From assembly GCA_028564925.1 (NCBI GenBank), contig CM053033.1, forward strand, positions 87,222,468 to 87,286,467: DNA of 64,000 nucleotides, read 5' to 3'. Positions 46,218 to 56,380 of the stretch are shown here, piece after piece. Position 1 is the first letter of the stretch, and each line of letters begins with the position of its first letter. Both the position numbers and the translations under genes were made by a program. The stretch comes from Lithobates sylvaticus (Eukaryota > Chordata > Amphibia > Anura > Ranidae). Below the pieces are notes generated by a model, which saw only the letters and a program-made list of their open reading frames with translations, had not been told where the DNA came from and did not search any database.

Positions 46218-46426
46218 TATATATAAAATAATATGCAAAGTGATTGGAGGGAAGCTTCAGAATGGCAAAGATGTTTTTATTACAAATTATGTGAACAGAC
46301 TGCAGTTCCTCTGTAGGCCACCCAGAAAAGCTAAAATCTGTCAGCATGGCAGACAATTATGTAGGGATCTTCTGCCCTCTACTGTCTGATTTTGTAAATG
46401 CCTGTAACTATATTATGTCTGCACTT

Positions 46427-47089
46427 TGTCAGGAGAACAGGCAGTTTAACACGGTGCGCCGGGTGCCTGTGCGCACGCGCAACGGGACGGCGCTCCGGCG
46501 CATGCGCATTCGCGGCTCGGCGCTCCGACGCACGCGCATGCGCACTAGCGCACGCTTGAGCGTTCCAGTGCGTGACAGCGTCACATGATCACTTACAGGT
46601 CCTATTTAAGGAAGTGGTTCAGATCAGTCCAGCGCTGGCTTGTCTTCAGCTTCCTGCTTAAGCTCTGCTCCTGTTTCCGGTATCCTGTTTGATTGACTGC
46701 CTGTTTTGACCTCGGATCTGCCTTTTGACCTTGCTGCCTTCTCCTGCCCTTTGACCCCTGGACTGTTTACTGGACTACCCGTTTGCTGCCTCTGGTCCTC
46801 TTGAACCTTGCTTGTGACCCGGATTTGTCTACTGTCTCCTGCCTTGTACCTCTGCTAGTGACCCGGATTTGCCTGTCTACAGACCTGTACCTGCACCTAC
46901 ATTCCGGAAGCTTCTCTACGTATTCCTGACCCCAGCACCTGGCTCCTACTTCAGTCTTCATCCTCTGGTTGGGTAGCCTGTGCCTCTTTGTGCCATTCAC
47001 CCCTGTCTCACCTCCAGGGGGCGGACTGCGCTCAGTTGCAAGGGTGAACCACTCTCGGCACTTCGGCCTCGGTAAGTACTCTCCTGATA
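46427..47089 (+). repeat. 5' LTR
   Basis: Begins TGTCAGGAGA and ends TCTCCTGATA, imperfect inverted tips. The first part is GC-rich with repeated CGGCGCTCCG and GCGCATGCGC blocks; TATTTAA at 46603-46609 is a likely TATA box; the remainder is pyrimidine-rich. Confidence 0.97.
46634..46643 (+). promoter_or_regulatory. Predicted RNA 5' end that matches the primer site
   Basis: GCTGGCTTGT starts 31 bases after the first T of TATTTAA, where transcription should begin. It is the exact complement of ACAAGCCAGC at 47092-47101. Confidence 0.6.
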
Positions 47090-47091
47090 GT

Positions 47092-47101
47092 ACAAGCCAG
47101 C
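47092..47101 (+). other. Primer-binding site, self-priming type
   Basis: ACAAGCCAGC lies 2 bases after the 5' LTR and just before the ATG. It shows no match to the usual tRNA 3' ends I know, but pairs over 10 bases with the predicted RNA 5' end. Tf1/sushi elements are known for this mode of priming. Confidence 0.6.
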
Positions 47102-47102
47102 C

Positions 47103-50100
47103 ATGTCTGAGGCCGACAGAGTGCGTTCACCCCTTGAGGCTTTGTGCCAACAAGTCTCAGCTTTAACTGAAGCCGTACAAAAATTGCAAGAGGGGTACAC
47201 TCAAGTGGACAGTCGCCTGCAGCATCTTTCGGGGTTAGCTGCACCTACCTTGGCAGCCCCCTCAGCTTCCAGCGGAATCTCCGCTCCTCCTGGATCAACT
47301 AATCCTACTGTAATCATGGCCTCACCTGAACCCAGGGTCCCTACCCCTGAACGCTTCACGGGTGACCGTAAGAAGTTCCGGGCCTTCAAGAACGCTTGCT
47401 CCCTCTACTTGGCTCTTCAACCTAGGACTTTTTCGTCAGAAGTTGTTAAGGTGGGCTTCATCATTTCACTCCTGGCCGAGGAACCCCAGGCATGGGCCCA
47501 TAGCTTGATGGAGCAGAGGAACCCCGCATTGAATGCGGTAGAGACTTTTTTTGAAAGTATGGCACAACTTTATGATGATCCGCAACGTGGGGCCACAGCT
47601 GAAGCTACTTTACATAACCTACTTCAGGGTCGCAGACCGGTGGAGGACTACACCGTAGAGTTTCGAAAGTGGTCAGCTGACACCGGTTGGAACGAACCGG
47701 CCCTCAAATACCAGTACCGCCAGGGGTTATCCGAAGTTTTAAAGGATGAACTGGCAAGATCCGAGACTCCCGACACGCTGGAGGACCTGATTCAAGCTGC
47801 CACCAAATTGGACCGGCGCATGCGGGAGAGGCGTTCTGAACGCTTCCAGTCCCCCCGCTCCAATTGGACTTTTACCAGATCTATCTTGCCTCAACCCGCC
47901 ACTGCGGCTTCAGCCGTGGCCAACCAGGAGACAGAGCCTATGCAGTTGGGGTTGGTCCGGGCCCCCCTCACGGCTGAAGAACGGCTCCGTAGGCGACGGG
48001 CGAATCTCTGCCTGTATTGTGGGGCTTCTGGACATTTCCTCAGTACCTGTCCTATAAGACCGAGTAAGTCCTACCGTCAATGTCTTATGAACTATCAGTC
48101 TTCTGGGTTCTCCCAGACTTATGTCGCCCTCTTTGTCTCCTTACAGCTGTCGGGAGAGGAGATCCGGCTATCAGCAATCATTGATTCCGGTGCTTGCAGC
48201 TGCTTCCTTGACGCCACATTAGCTTCCAAATTACACTTACCTCTGGTCCTGAAGAAACAAAACTTGCAGGTACACTTGGCTGATGGTTCTCTTCCCCGTT
48301 CAGGACTTATCACCCATGAAACACAACCCATCCGGGTCACCACTGACTCTGGCCATCAGGAACTCATTCAGTTCGACATCATCCCATCTCCTATGTTCCC
48401 CATCATCTTGGGACTCCCATGGCTTCAAATCCACGAACCACAGATTAACTGGGGAAGGAAAGAAGTCTCCTTCTCATCTCCTCACTGCACTCAGCATTGC
48501 TTCATTCAGGCCTCCGTTTCCTGCTCCACCATTTCTTCGGTTCCTGAGAGCCTTCTTCATGTACCCCCAGTTTACCTAGAGTTCCGAGATGTGTTCGACA
48601 AACAACAAGCGAACTGTCTGCCGCCTCATCGGGCATATGATTGTCCCATCGACCTACTCCCTGGATCAGCGATTCCTTTCGGTCGTATCTTTCCTCTGTC
48701 CGAAGTGGAATTAAAGGTCCTCAAGGCCTACATTGATGAGAATCTGGAAAAGGGGTTCATTCGCCCTTCCTCATCGCCAGCTGGAGCTGGCATCTTTTTC
48801 GTAGGAAAGAGGGATGGCTCCCTGAGGCCTTGCATCGATTACAGGGAATTAAATAAAATCACAATTAAAAACCGGTATCCCCTGCCACTAATCCCAGAAC
48901 TTTTCCAGCGTTTCAGATCTGCCCGAATCTTCTCCAAGTTGGATCTTCGTGGGGCCTATAATCTTATCCGAATTAGGGCAGGAGACGAATGGAAAACTGC
49001 CTTCAGATCCAGATTCGGGCACTACGAATACTTGGTAATGCCCTTTGGGCTCTGTAACGCACCGGCAACTTTCCAGCACCTGGTCAATGATATTTTCCGC
49101 AAACATCTCGATGACTTTCTTGTCGTATATTTGGACGACATCCTTATCTTTTCAGACACCCCGGAACTTCACCGAGTGCACGTGAAACAAGTTCTTTCCA
49201 TTCTTCGGAATCACAGGTTGTACCTCAAAGCTGAGAAGTGCGAATTCGAGAAAACTACAGTGCAGTTCCTGGGGTTCATCATTTCTACAAGTGGGGTCTC
49301 CATGGACCCACAAAAAGTTAAAGCCATACTGGAATGGCCCGCTCCGGTTAACAAGAAAGGGGTACAGCGATTCATCGGTTTTGCAAATTTCTACCGAAGA
49401 TTCATTGTTGGCTTTTCTTCCATAGTGGCACCCATCACCAAATTGACTCATCAAGGCACCCAATTCCATTGGTCCCCGGAGGCTCAAGGGGCCTTCGACA
49501 CATTAAAAAAGTTGTTTTCGTCAGCTCCCATCCTGATGCATGCAAATCCAGCCTTACCCTTTGTGCTGGAGGTGGATGCATCAGAGACGGCGACGGGAGC
49601 TATCCTGTCCCAAAGACTAGGTCCCAAGGCTCTTCTACATCCGGTGGCTTTCGCATCCCGGAAGTTAAGTCCACCAGAGAGGAACTACGATGTGGGAGAT
49701 AGGGAATTACTGGCCATCAAGTTTGCCTTGGAAGAGTGGAGGTACCTCCTGGAAGGGGCTTCTCATCCAATTATGATTTGGACCGACCACCGAAATTTAG
49801 AATACCTCAGGACAGCCAAACGCCTAAAGCCTAGGCAGGCCCGATGGGCTCTTTTCTTTGCTAGGTTTAATTTCCATATCTCGTACAGACCCGGCTCGAA
49901 AAACGGGAAGGCAGACGCTCTCTCCAGGATGTTCCATGAAACACCCCAAGAAACTGAACCCAGTACCATTCTTCCACCACAGAATTTTCTTTCTCTCATT
50001 TTGCAACCCGATCTGATTCCCGCTATTAAGGCAGCATCTGGGCAACCTTCAAATCAAGGAACTCCTCCAATGGAGATTCATGACGGATTACACTGGTTCC

Positions 50101-51602
50101 AGGGAAAGGTATTTGTTCCTACTGAAGTAAGACCCTTGACACTCAAAACTTTGCATGATCTTAAACTTGCAGGACATTTTGGGGTTCGTAAAACAACGGA
50201 GCTAGTTTCTCGTTCCTTTTGGTGGCCTGGGTGGAGGCAAGACTGTCGGGATTATGTGTCGTCCTGTGTAGTTTGTCAACGGAACAAGGGGACCAACTCT
50301 AAAGCCTGGGGCCTGCTGAGACCCTTGTCCATCCCTGAGCGTCCATGGGCGGAGATAGCAATGGACTTTATCGTGGAACTACCTTCCTCTGAGGGATTCA
50401 CCACAATAATGGTCGTAGTAGACCGACTGTCAAAAATGGCACATTTTCTTCCAATTACCGGCACCCCGTCTGCTTCTGCTACAGCCGATATCTTCCTCAA
50501 GGAGATTGTCCGACTCCATGGCTTACCTGCAACTATTACCTCGGATAGGGGTCCTCAGTTCACCTCTAAGTTCTGGCGAGAGTTATGCAAGACCCTGGAG
50601 ATTAAAATCTGCCTCTCTTCGGCCTATCATCCTCAAAGTAACGGTCAAACAGAGAGGACAAATCAGTCATTGGAGCAGTATCTTCGTTGCTTTTGCTCAG
50701 ATTCTCAGGACGAATGGTCCAGTCTTCTACCATTTGCAGAATTTGCTTATAACAACGCGGTTCATACCGCCACCAATCAAACGCCCTTTTGGGCCAACTA
50801 CGGATTCCATCCTTCCTTCCTACCAGGGTTCCTTCCTGAAATTGCCGTTCCGGCTGTCCAGGACCGAGTACGGTCCCTTCAACAGAACTTCCAAAAGATA
50901 CAAGAAGCCATGCAGAAAGCCCAGGAGGGGTATGAGAGATACTTTAATCGGGGAAGAAAGGAGAATCCAGATTTTGAAATAGGAGACGAAGTATGGTTAT
51001 CCTCAGTGAACCTCAAGTTAGCTGTCCCCACACGGAAATTAGGACCTAAATTTATCGGCCCTTTCAAAATAAAACGGAAGATCAATCCTGTGGCTTTTGA
51101 ACTTTCTCTGCCGGATTCGTACAGGATACACCCTGTCTTCCACGCTTCCCTCCTGAAACCTGTTACTCCCAGTCCTTTCCCGGGCAGGATTGAACCCCCA
51201 CCTCCACCAGTTCTGGTGGATGGCGAGACGGAATTCGTGGTGGAGAAGATCTTGAGTTGCAGGAAGAGGGGGAGGCAACTCCAGTATTTAGTCAAGTGGG
51301 AGGGTTACCCCACGGAAGAAAACTCATGGGAGCCCTCAGGAAATCTGCATGCTCCACGTTTAATTCGGGCCTTCCACATCGAGCATCCAGAGCTGATGGC
51401 TAGTTTGGGCGTCCGGAGGCCGCCCCTCGGGGGAGGGCACTGTCAGGAGAACAGGCAGTTTAACACGGTGCGCCGGGTGCCTGTGCGCACGCGCAACGGG
51501 ACGGCGCTCCGGCGCATGCGCATTCGCGGCTCGGCGCTCCGACGCACGCGCATGCGCACTAGCGCACGCTTGAGCGTTCCAGTGCGTGACAGCGTCACAT
51601 GA
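47103..51602 (+). CDS. Gag-Pol polyprotein, Ty3/gypsy chromovirus type
   Basis: 1499 codons without interruption. In order: Gag (about 1-300) with a capsid-like helical region near 75-240; CCHC zinc knuckle CLYCGASGHFLSTC near 303-316; aspartic protease with IIDSGA near 357-364; reverse transcriptase with YLDD at 676-679; RNase H starting at LEVDAS (822-827); integrase with an HHCC finger around 1015-1065 and D1088, D1148, E1184 (35 residues between the last two); chromodomain about 1376-1425 (KWEGYPTEENSWEP). Gag and Pol share one frame, as in Tf1-like elements. The first ATG after the leader was chosen as start. The frame crosses the polypurine tract and ends inside the 3' LTR. Unrelated to any host pathway; treated as an inserted element. 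Confidence 0.93.
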   Translation: MSEADRVRSPLEALCQQVSALTEAVQKLQEGYTQVDSRLQHLSGLAAPTLAAPSASSGISAPPGSTNPTVIMASPEPRVPTPERFTGDRKKFRAFKNACSLYLALQPRTFSSEVVKVGFIISLLAEEPQAWAHSLMEQRNPALNAVETFFESMAQLYDDPQRGATAEATLHNLLQGRRPVEDYTVEFRKWSADTGWNEPALKYQYRQGLSEVLKDELARSETPDTLEDLIQAATKLDRRMRERRSERFQSPRSNWTFTRSILPQPATAASAVANQETEPMQLGLVRAPLTAEERLRRRRANLCLYCGASGHFLSTCPIRPSKSYRQCLMNYQSSGFSQTYVALFVSLQLSGEEIRLSAIIDSGACSCFLDATLASKLHLPLVLKKQNLQVHLADGSLPRSGLITHETQPIRVTTDSGHQELIQFDIIPSPMFPIILGLPWLQIHEPQINWGRKEVSFSSPHCTQHCFIQASVSCSTISSVPESLLHVPPVYLEFRDVFDKQQANCLPPHRAYDCPIDLLPGSAIPFGRIFPLSEVELKVLKAYIDENLEKGFIRPSSSPAGAGIFFVGKRDGSLRPCIDYRELNKITIKNRYPLPLIPELFQRFRSARIFSKLDLRGAYNLIRIRAGDEWKTAFRSRFGHYEYLVMPFGLCNAPATFQHLVNDIFRKHLDDFLVVYLDDILIFSDTPELHRVHVKQVLSILRNHRLYLKAEKCEFEKTTVQFLGFIISTSGVSMDPQKVKAILEWPAPVNKKGVQRFIGFANFYRRFIVGFSSIVAPITKLTHQGTQFHWSPEAQGAFDTLKKLFSSAPILMHANPALPFVLEVDASETATGAILSQRLGPKALLHPVAFASRKLSPPERNYDVGDRELLAIKFALEEWRYLLEGASHPIMIWTDHRNLEYLRTAKRLKPRQARWALFFARFNFHISYRPGSKNGKADALSRMFHETPQETEPSTILPPQNFLSLILQPDLIPAIKAASGQPSNQGTPPMEIHDGLHWFQGKVFVPTEVRPLTLKTLHDLKLAGHFGVRKTTELVSRSFWWPGWRQDCRDYVSSCVVCQRNKGTNSKAWGLLRPLSIPERPWAEIAMDFIVELPSSEGFTTIMVVVDRLSKMAHFLPITGTPSASATADIFLKEIVRLHGLPATITSDRGPQFTSKFWRELCKTLEIKICLSSAYHPQSNGQTERTNQSLEQYLRCFCSDSQDEWSSLLPFAEFAYNNAVHTATNQTPFWANYGFHPSFLPGFLPEIAVPAVQDRVRSLQQNFQKIQEAMQKAQEGYERYFNRGRKENPDFEIGDEVWLSSVNLKLAVPTRKLGPKFIGPFKIKRKINPVAFELSLPDSYRIHPVFHASLLKPVTPSPFPGRIEPPPPPVLVDGETEFVVEKILSCRKRGRQLQYLVKWEGYPTEENSWEPSGNLHAPRLIRAFHIEHPELMASLGVRRPPLGGGHCQENRQFNTVRRVPVRTRNGTALRRMRIRGSALRRTRMRTSARLSVPVRDSVT

Positions 51603-52104
51603 TCACTTACAGGTCCTATTTAAGGAAGTGGTTCAGATCAGTCCAGCGCTGGCTTGTCTTCAGCTTCCTGCTTAAGCTCTGCTCCTGTTTCCGGTATCCT
51701 GTTTGATTGACTGCCTGTTTTGACCTCGGATCTGCCTTTTGACCTTGCTGCCTTCTCCTGCCCTTTGACCCCTGGACTGTTTACTGGACTACCCGTTTGC
51801 TGCCTCTGGTCCTCTTGAACCTTGCTTGTGACCCGGATTTGTCTACTGTCTCCTGCCTTGTACCTCTGCTAGTGACCCGGATTTGCCTGTCTACAGACCT
51901 GTACCTGCACCTACATTCCGGAAGCTTCTCTACGTATTCCTGACCCCAGCACCTGGCTCCTACTTCAGTCTTCATCCTCTGGTTGGGTAGCCTGTGCCTC
52001 TTTGTGCCATTCACCCCCTGTCTCACCTCCAGGGGGCGGACTGCGCTCAGTTGCAAGGGTGAACCACTCTCGGCACTTCGGCCTCGGTAAGTACTCTCCT
52101 GATA
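51441..52104 (+). repeat. 3' LTR
   Basis: By eye identical to the 5' LTR apart from a one-base length difference. Followed directly by the second CACTT. Confidence 0.97.
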
Positions 52105-52109
52105 CACTT

Positions 52110-53274
52110 CCTGCCCCTGGGTCATTGACTTTGAAACCCTGGAAGGAGGAAATGGGGAGGCAACCACATGTCCTGTCCATGGTACTAAATCCTGGATCAG
52201 AAGAAACTATTATACACTACCAGGGGGGACTTTAGAGCAGAATAGATAGACTGACTGAGTTCCAGTGCTACACCACAGTTCCTGCATGTGAGAAGCTCTG
52301 TTCCAGGCTGGTCGGACAACAGTTGAAGGTTTCCCCCGTGACCGCCGATCTCTTCTTCCGGCCTCCAACACAAAGACAGACACCACATCATCCTCAGGCG
52401 CCTCTGCAACTGGACTTTGCTGCAACATGCATTTGAAGGTATCTGTTAATAACCATACTGTAGGTAGCTGGGTATATGGCCACAATTTCCCCAGGACTCC
52501 TATCAGACCCTGTGCTGATAATACCTGTTTGCACATTGTATGTATGTACTGTTATTAATCTTTTCTTATATAAAGCTTGTATTATTTCCATACTCATGTG
52601 CATATATATAGTTATGGTTAATGTTATATGCTGGTTGCAGTAGTTCCCCTGCTTCCGATTACTTTGATTAGATTACTGGTTCATTTTCCAAGAAGGGAAT
52701 CTCTTCTATTCACAGAGACCCTGTCCTGGGTGGAGGCCTTACCAACTTTATTATCAAACCTACTCCTACTTCTACTTAGCAGACGTTCTGTTTCTCTTAT
52801 TTACCTACAGGTTTAGCATATTATCCTGTCTGGAGAGGGACATTTGGCATAAATCCCTCCAAAAAAGGGCTACAATCATCTAATTGTCGGTTACTCCATC
52901 TAGAAATACTTTCAAGTTGCTGAATTTAGCCTTTTGTTAGTTGAGGTTTCTCGGGATCAAAGTCTTACGCCTAGGACTAGGTAGTTGGGGGGGCGGTACA
53001 AACAGGCGGCTGAGCTGCTCCAGATGTTGTCTGCTTCAGTCGCTCCTTGTATCTGAGCCTCCAGCAAGAACATTGAGCAGAAACAATGTGACATCATCAA
53101 TTCTCTGGAAATAGAGTGGAAATACGAGGAAACCGCGCCTGTGAGGTCACACATAGCTATGAGGCTGCAAGCACATGCTTTTTTTTTTTCTTTAATTATT
53201 ATATTATGCACCCTTTTTTTCTGTCTTACACCTTTTGTTTATATCTTTAACCTGTGATTTCTTTCTTGTTTTTG
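52110..53274. other. Unassigned sequence
   Basis: Right flank of the LTR element. No gene or element recognised. Confidence 0.5.
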
Positions 53275-53870
53275 CAGTACCTTTTGAAGTGCAAATTTTG
53301 TTCATAGCCACACTTTTTGTGAGCTGTTTTTTTCGTAACTGTGCAATTTTTAAGCAGCATTTTTTCAGAACCACGCACTTTTTTGAGCCACGTTTTTTTC
53401 AGAATTGCACATTTTTTAACTACTTTTTTTTTCTATGAAATGCTTCTTTTTGGAACCATGCATTTTTGAACTGCGTTTTTTCAGAACTGCACATTTTTGA
53501 GCTGCAATTTATAGGAAGCACACATTTTTAAGCTGTTTTTTTTAAGGACAATGCATTTACTAAGCCACGTTTTTTATTTTTTTTAATTTGTACTTTTTTT
53601 GAGCTACCTTTTTTGATACCATGCATATTTTGGACGCCCTTTTTTCTGAATCGTGCATTTCTGAGCCTTCTTTATTTGGTATTGTGCATTTTTTAGCCGT
53701 ATTTTTTTCAGAACTAGACATTTTTTGGAACCGCACATTTTAGCGAATGCTTTTCCTGGAACTGCACATTTTTTAACTGCATTTTTCCCAAACAACTTTT
53801 TTGACCGTGTTTATCCTGGAACATGCTTTTTTGAGTGCTTTTTTTCCAAACCATCTAGGGACGAAGGTTT
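53275..53870. repeat. Degenerate T-rich tandem array (about 30-38 bp units)
   Basis: Units of the pattern TTTTTTCAGAACTGCACATT / TTTTGAGC(T/C)(G/A)C recur throughout with many substitutions and length changes. Old compared with the 27-bp and 56-bp arrays. Confidence 0.85.
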
Positions 53871-54204
53871 GGAACGCATTCTGTGCCTTCGCTCCGAATG
53901 CACAGGGCAAAATATTGCTGCCAGGTGAGTGAGCAGCAAAAGAGCTTAGTAATGACAACAGATGCAGACATCCATCCAAGGAATTTCTAACTTTCCTTCC
54001 TACATCCATCCAAGGAATTTCTGGCAGCACCGTTTTGCAGTGAGTGCGCATTGCATGTGGTGGTGGCTGGTGTTTTTATGGATATTTTTTTTGGACACTT
54101 TTTGTTTGCATGGTGTGACACTACTTTCACAGGTGTAACTTTCTTATCGGTAGTTCATAGCAGTGTTACACTATGTCTTTTTTTTGGGGGGGGGGGGGAT
54201 GTTT

Positions 54205-54762
54205 CTGGAGTTCCAATTATAGAGAGGACGCTTGGATCATGTGACTGGCTGGAGGAGTTAGAAGTTTTCCTGAGTGATTGTGACTGTAATCTGTGGGGTG
54301 TCAATAGGAAGATGAGAGACACCAGACCCAACAATGCAGACGAGCTAAAGGTCACTATCAAAGCAACCTGGGCTTCCATAACACCTCAGCAGTGCCACAG
54401 GCTGATCGCCTCCATGCCACGCCGTATTGATGCAGTAATTCATGCAAAAAGAGCCCCAACCAAGTATTGAGTGCATACTATACTGTACGTGGGCATACTT
54501 TTTAGTAAGCCAACATTTCTGTATTTAAAGTCCTTTTTTTTTTTTAATTGGTCTTATGTAATATTCTAATTTTCTGAGATACTGAATTTGGGGTTTTAGT
54601 AGCTGTAAGCCACAATCCTCAAAATTAAATAAAAGAAATGCTTGGAATATATCACTCTGTGTGTTACGCATCTTTATAAAATATAGGAGTTTCACTTTTT
54701 GAATTTAATTACTGAAATAAATTAACTTTTTGATGATATTCTAATTTTATGAGATGCACCTG
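54205..54762 (+). pseudogene. Tc1-like transposon, right end with transposase C-terminus
   Basis: 54210-54470 encodes the last part of a Tc1 transposase: LWGVNRKMRDTRP, then the conserved ADELKVTIKATWASITPQQC and HRLIASMPRRIDAVI, ending RAPTKY and a stop. The D/E catalytic positions upstream are absent or scrambled (DCDCNLWG replaces the usual PDLNPIENLWG). The right terminus ATGAGATGCACCTG ends at 54762 with TA after it. Left half absent; a G-run (54186-54199) abuts the break. Confidence 0.82.
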
Positions 54763-54984
54763 TATATGCGTTTATGCGGTACCTGTCAGGGCAGCCTGGA
54801 ACTCTGGTGAGCTGGCAATTCATCTGACTACAACATAGGAGGATTGCTATCACTATCATCCAATTATATGAACTACATGAACTTTATTATCATTTTTATT
54901 TATATTTACGGACTTCATAACAACACTATGAATTTTATGTTTTTTATTTAGAGCACTGCAATTTTATATTTATTGGTATTTCAC

Positions 54985-56380
54985 TTAGGACACTTTCACA
55001 CAGGCAGTGGGGGGCGGTAGCGGTAAAGCGCAGCTAGTTTTAGCAGTGCTTTGTACACAGCACACAATACAGTTGTGTTTTACCAGGTTGAGGAAAGGAG
55101 TAATGTTAGACTAGAGAGAGGGGGTGCCCAAGAAGCACTAGAAACTGGCAGTCATGTTCCCCCAGCCGCAGCATACTGTCAAGTGTGCTCCAGTGACGAG
55201 GAGGGTGGGGATGATGAGGTCACTGTCTCTACTTGGGTGCCTGATAGAAGAGAGGAGAAGTAGGAGGAGGCACAACTCCTACGGGGCAGGATGTCCTCTA
55301 GGGGGCAGCTTAAGGGCAGCCACCCTACTGCATCACACCGCAGAGCTCCGCAGGTGCAGGGCGCTGTTGACTCCCCGCTGATTTTAAAATGTTCCTTGGT
55401 GTGGGCCTTTTTTGACACGTGTGCAGCAGATCGCACCGTTGCTGTTTGCAACCTATGTCTGAAGCGGATCAAGCGTGGTCAGAACAGCAGCTGCTTGGGC
55501 GCCACATGCTTGACCAGACATATGACGACCTCCCATGCAGTCTGTTGGCAACAGCACTTGAAAGACCCACATCAAAGAAAAAGGCGGACTTCTCCTTGCT
55601 CCTCATCTGGGATCACTAACCACACTATACCTCCAGTCCTCTCAAAAACCTACACTGAGAGGAATGAAGGTATAGCAATAGGTGTCCCAAGTACTTGCAG
55701 CCAATCTGCTATCAGTACACCACCATCTGATTTAAGCAGGCAAAATTCCCTACCCTAGTTGCTAAACCGGAAAAAGAAATTCGTCCCAGCCATCCACATG
55801 CTCAGTGTCTGAATGCTAGCTTGGCCAAATTGCTAGCACTCTTGCCTTTTCAGCTGGTAGACTCTGTCCCCTTACCTGAATTTGTGGAATGTGCCATACC
55901 TCAGTGGCAGGTTCCAAAACGCCATTTCTTTTCACGGAAGGCCATTCCGGCTCTCTACCGGCATGTGGAAGGCAGTGTTTTGGCCTCGTTGGACAGGGCG
56001 GTCAGCAGTAAGGTGCATATTACCGCTGACTCATGGTCCAGCAGGCATGAGCAGGGACGTTACCTTTCCTTCACGGTGCGTGCAATTCAAGCGGCATTCT
56101 TTTAACCCCCCCGAAGAGGTTAAAATCGCTGCTATTAAATCGCTTTGCAGGTGCTTTGGCAGTACCGCCCATTGATTTCAATGGGTAGGGTGTTTTTTGA
56201 GGAGAGGTGTATACATCTCTCCTAAACCGCCCCAAAGATGCTGCTTGTAGGACCTGTTTTAAAGTCCCACAAGCGCACCGCTCCAGTGTGAAAGCACTCA
56301 GGCTTTTAGACTGGAGTGACAGAAGAGGCGCTTTGCAGGCGCTATTTTTAGTGCTAAAACGCCTGAGGCTGCATTCCTAA
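54985..56380. mobile_element. 'TTTCACAC' fold-back MITE carrying hAT coding DNA
   Basis: The left arm (ACACTTTCACACAGGCAGTG to about 55060) and right arm (from GCGGCATTCTTTTAACCC at about 56090 to CGCCTGAGGC) belong to the family at 38593 and 44045. Between them lies about 1 kb of unrelated, partly coding sequence. Confidence 0.6.
55291..56104 (+). pseudogene. hAT transposase fragment (BED finger and start of catalytic domain)
   Basis: 55291-55758 encodes a BED zinc finger: CSLVWAFFDT, C53xxC56, then H77xxxxH82. 55821-56105, in a different frame, encodes LPFQLVDSVPLPEFVECAIP and QVPKRHFFSRKAIPALY, then VHITADSWSSRHEQG, whose Asp matches the first catalytic residue of hAT transposases. The rest of the catalytic core and the C-terminal dimerisation domain are absent; sequence resumes as fold-back MITE. 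One frame change lies between the two segments. Broken transposon gene, or less likely a captured fragment. Confidence 0.75.

Larger units (their letters stand above)
46427..52104 (+). mobile_element. Ty3/gypsy chromodomain LTR retrotransposon, whole
   Basis: A complete-looking element: two LTRs of about 664 bp, a leader of 13 bases, one long gag-pol frame, a polypurine tract (about 51429-51437) and an exact 5-bp target duplication CACTT (46422-46426, 52105-52109). The RT, integrase and C-terminal chromodomain place it among the vertebrate chromoviruses of the Tf1/sushi type. No break was seen. LTRs that are almost identical imply a very recent insertion, probably under about a million years at usual vertebrate neutral rates; that age is inference. 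Confidence 0.95.

Noticed and set aside
45829-46231. Overlapping frames of 71-105 codons
   Set aside because: They fall within the Tigger-type MITE at 45827-46217.
46437-46588. Arg-rich frame at the start of the 5' LTR as a separate gene
   Set aside because: It is the LTR copy of the tail that the Pol frame reads through at the 3' end; there is no independent support.
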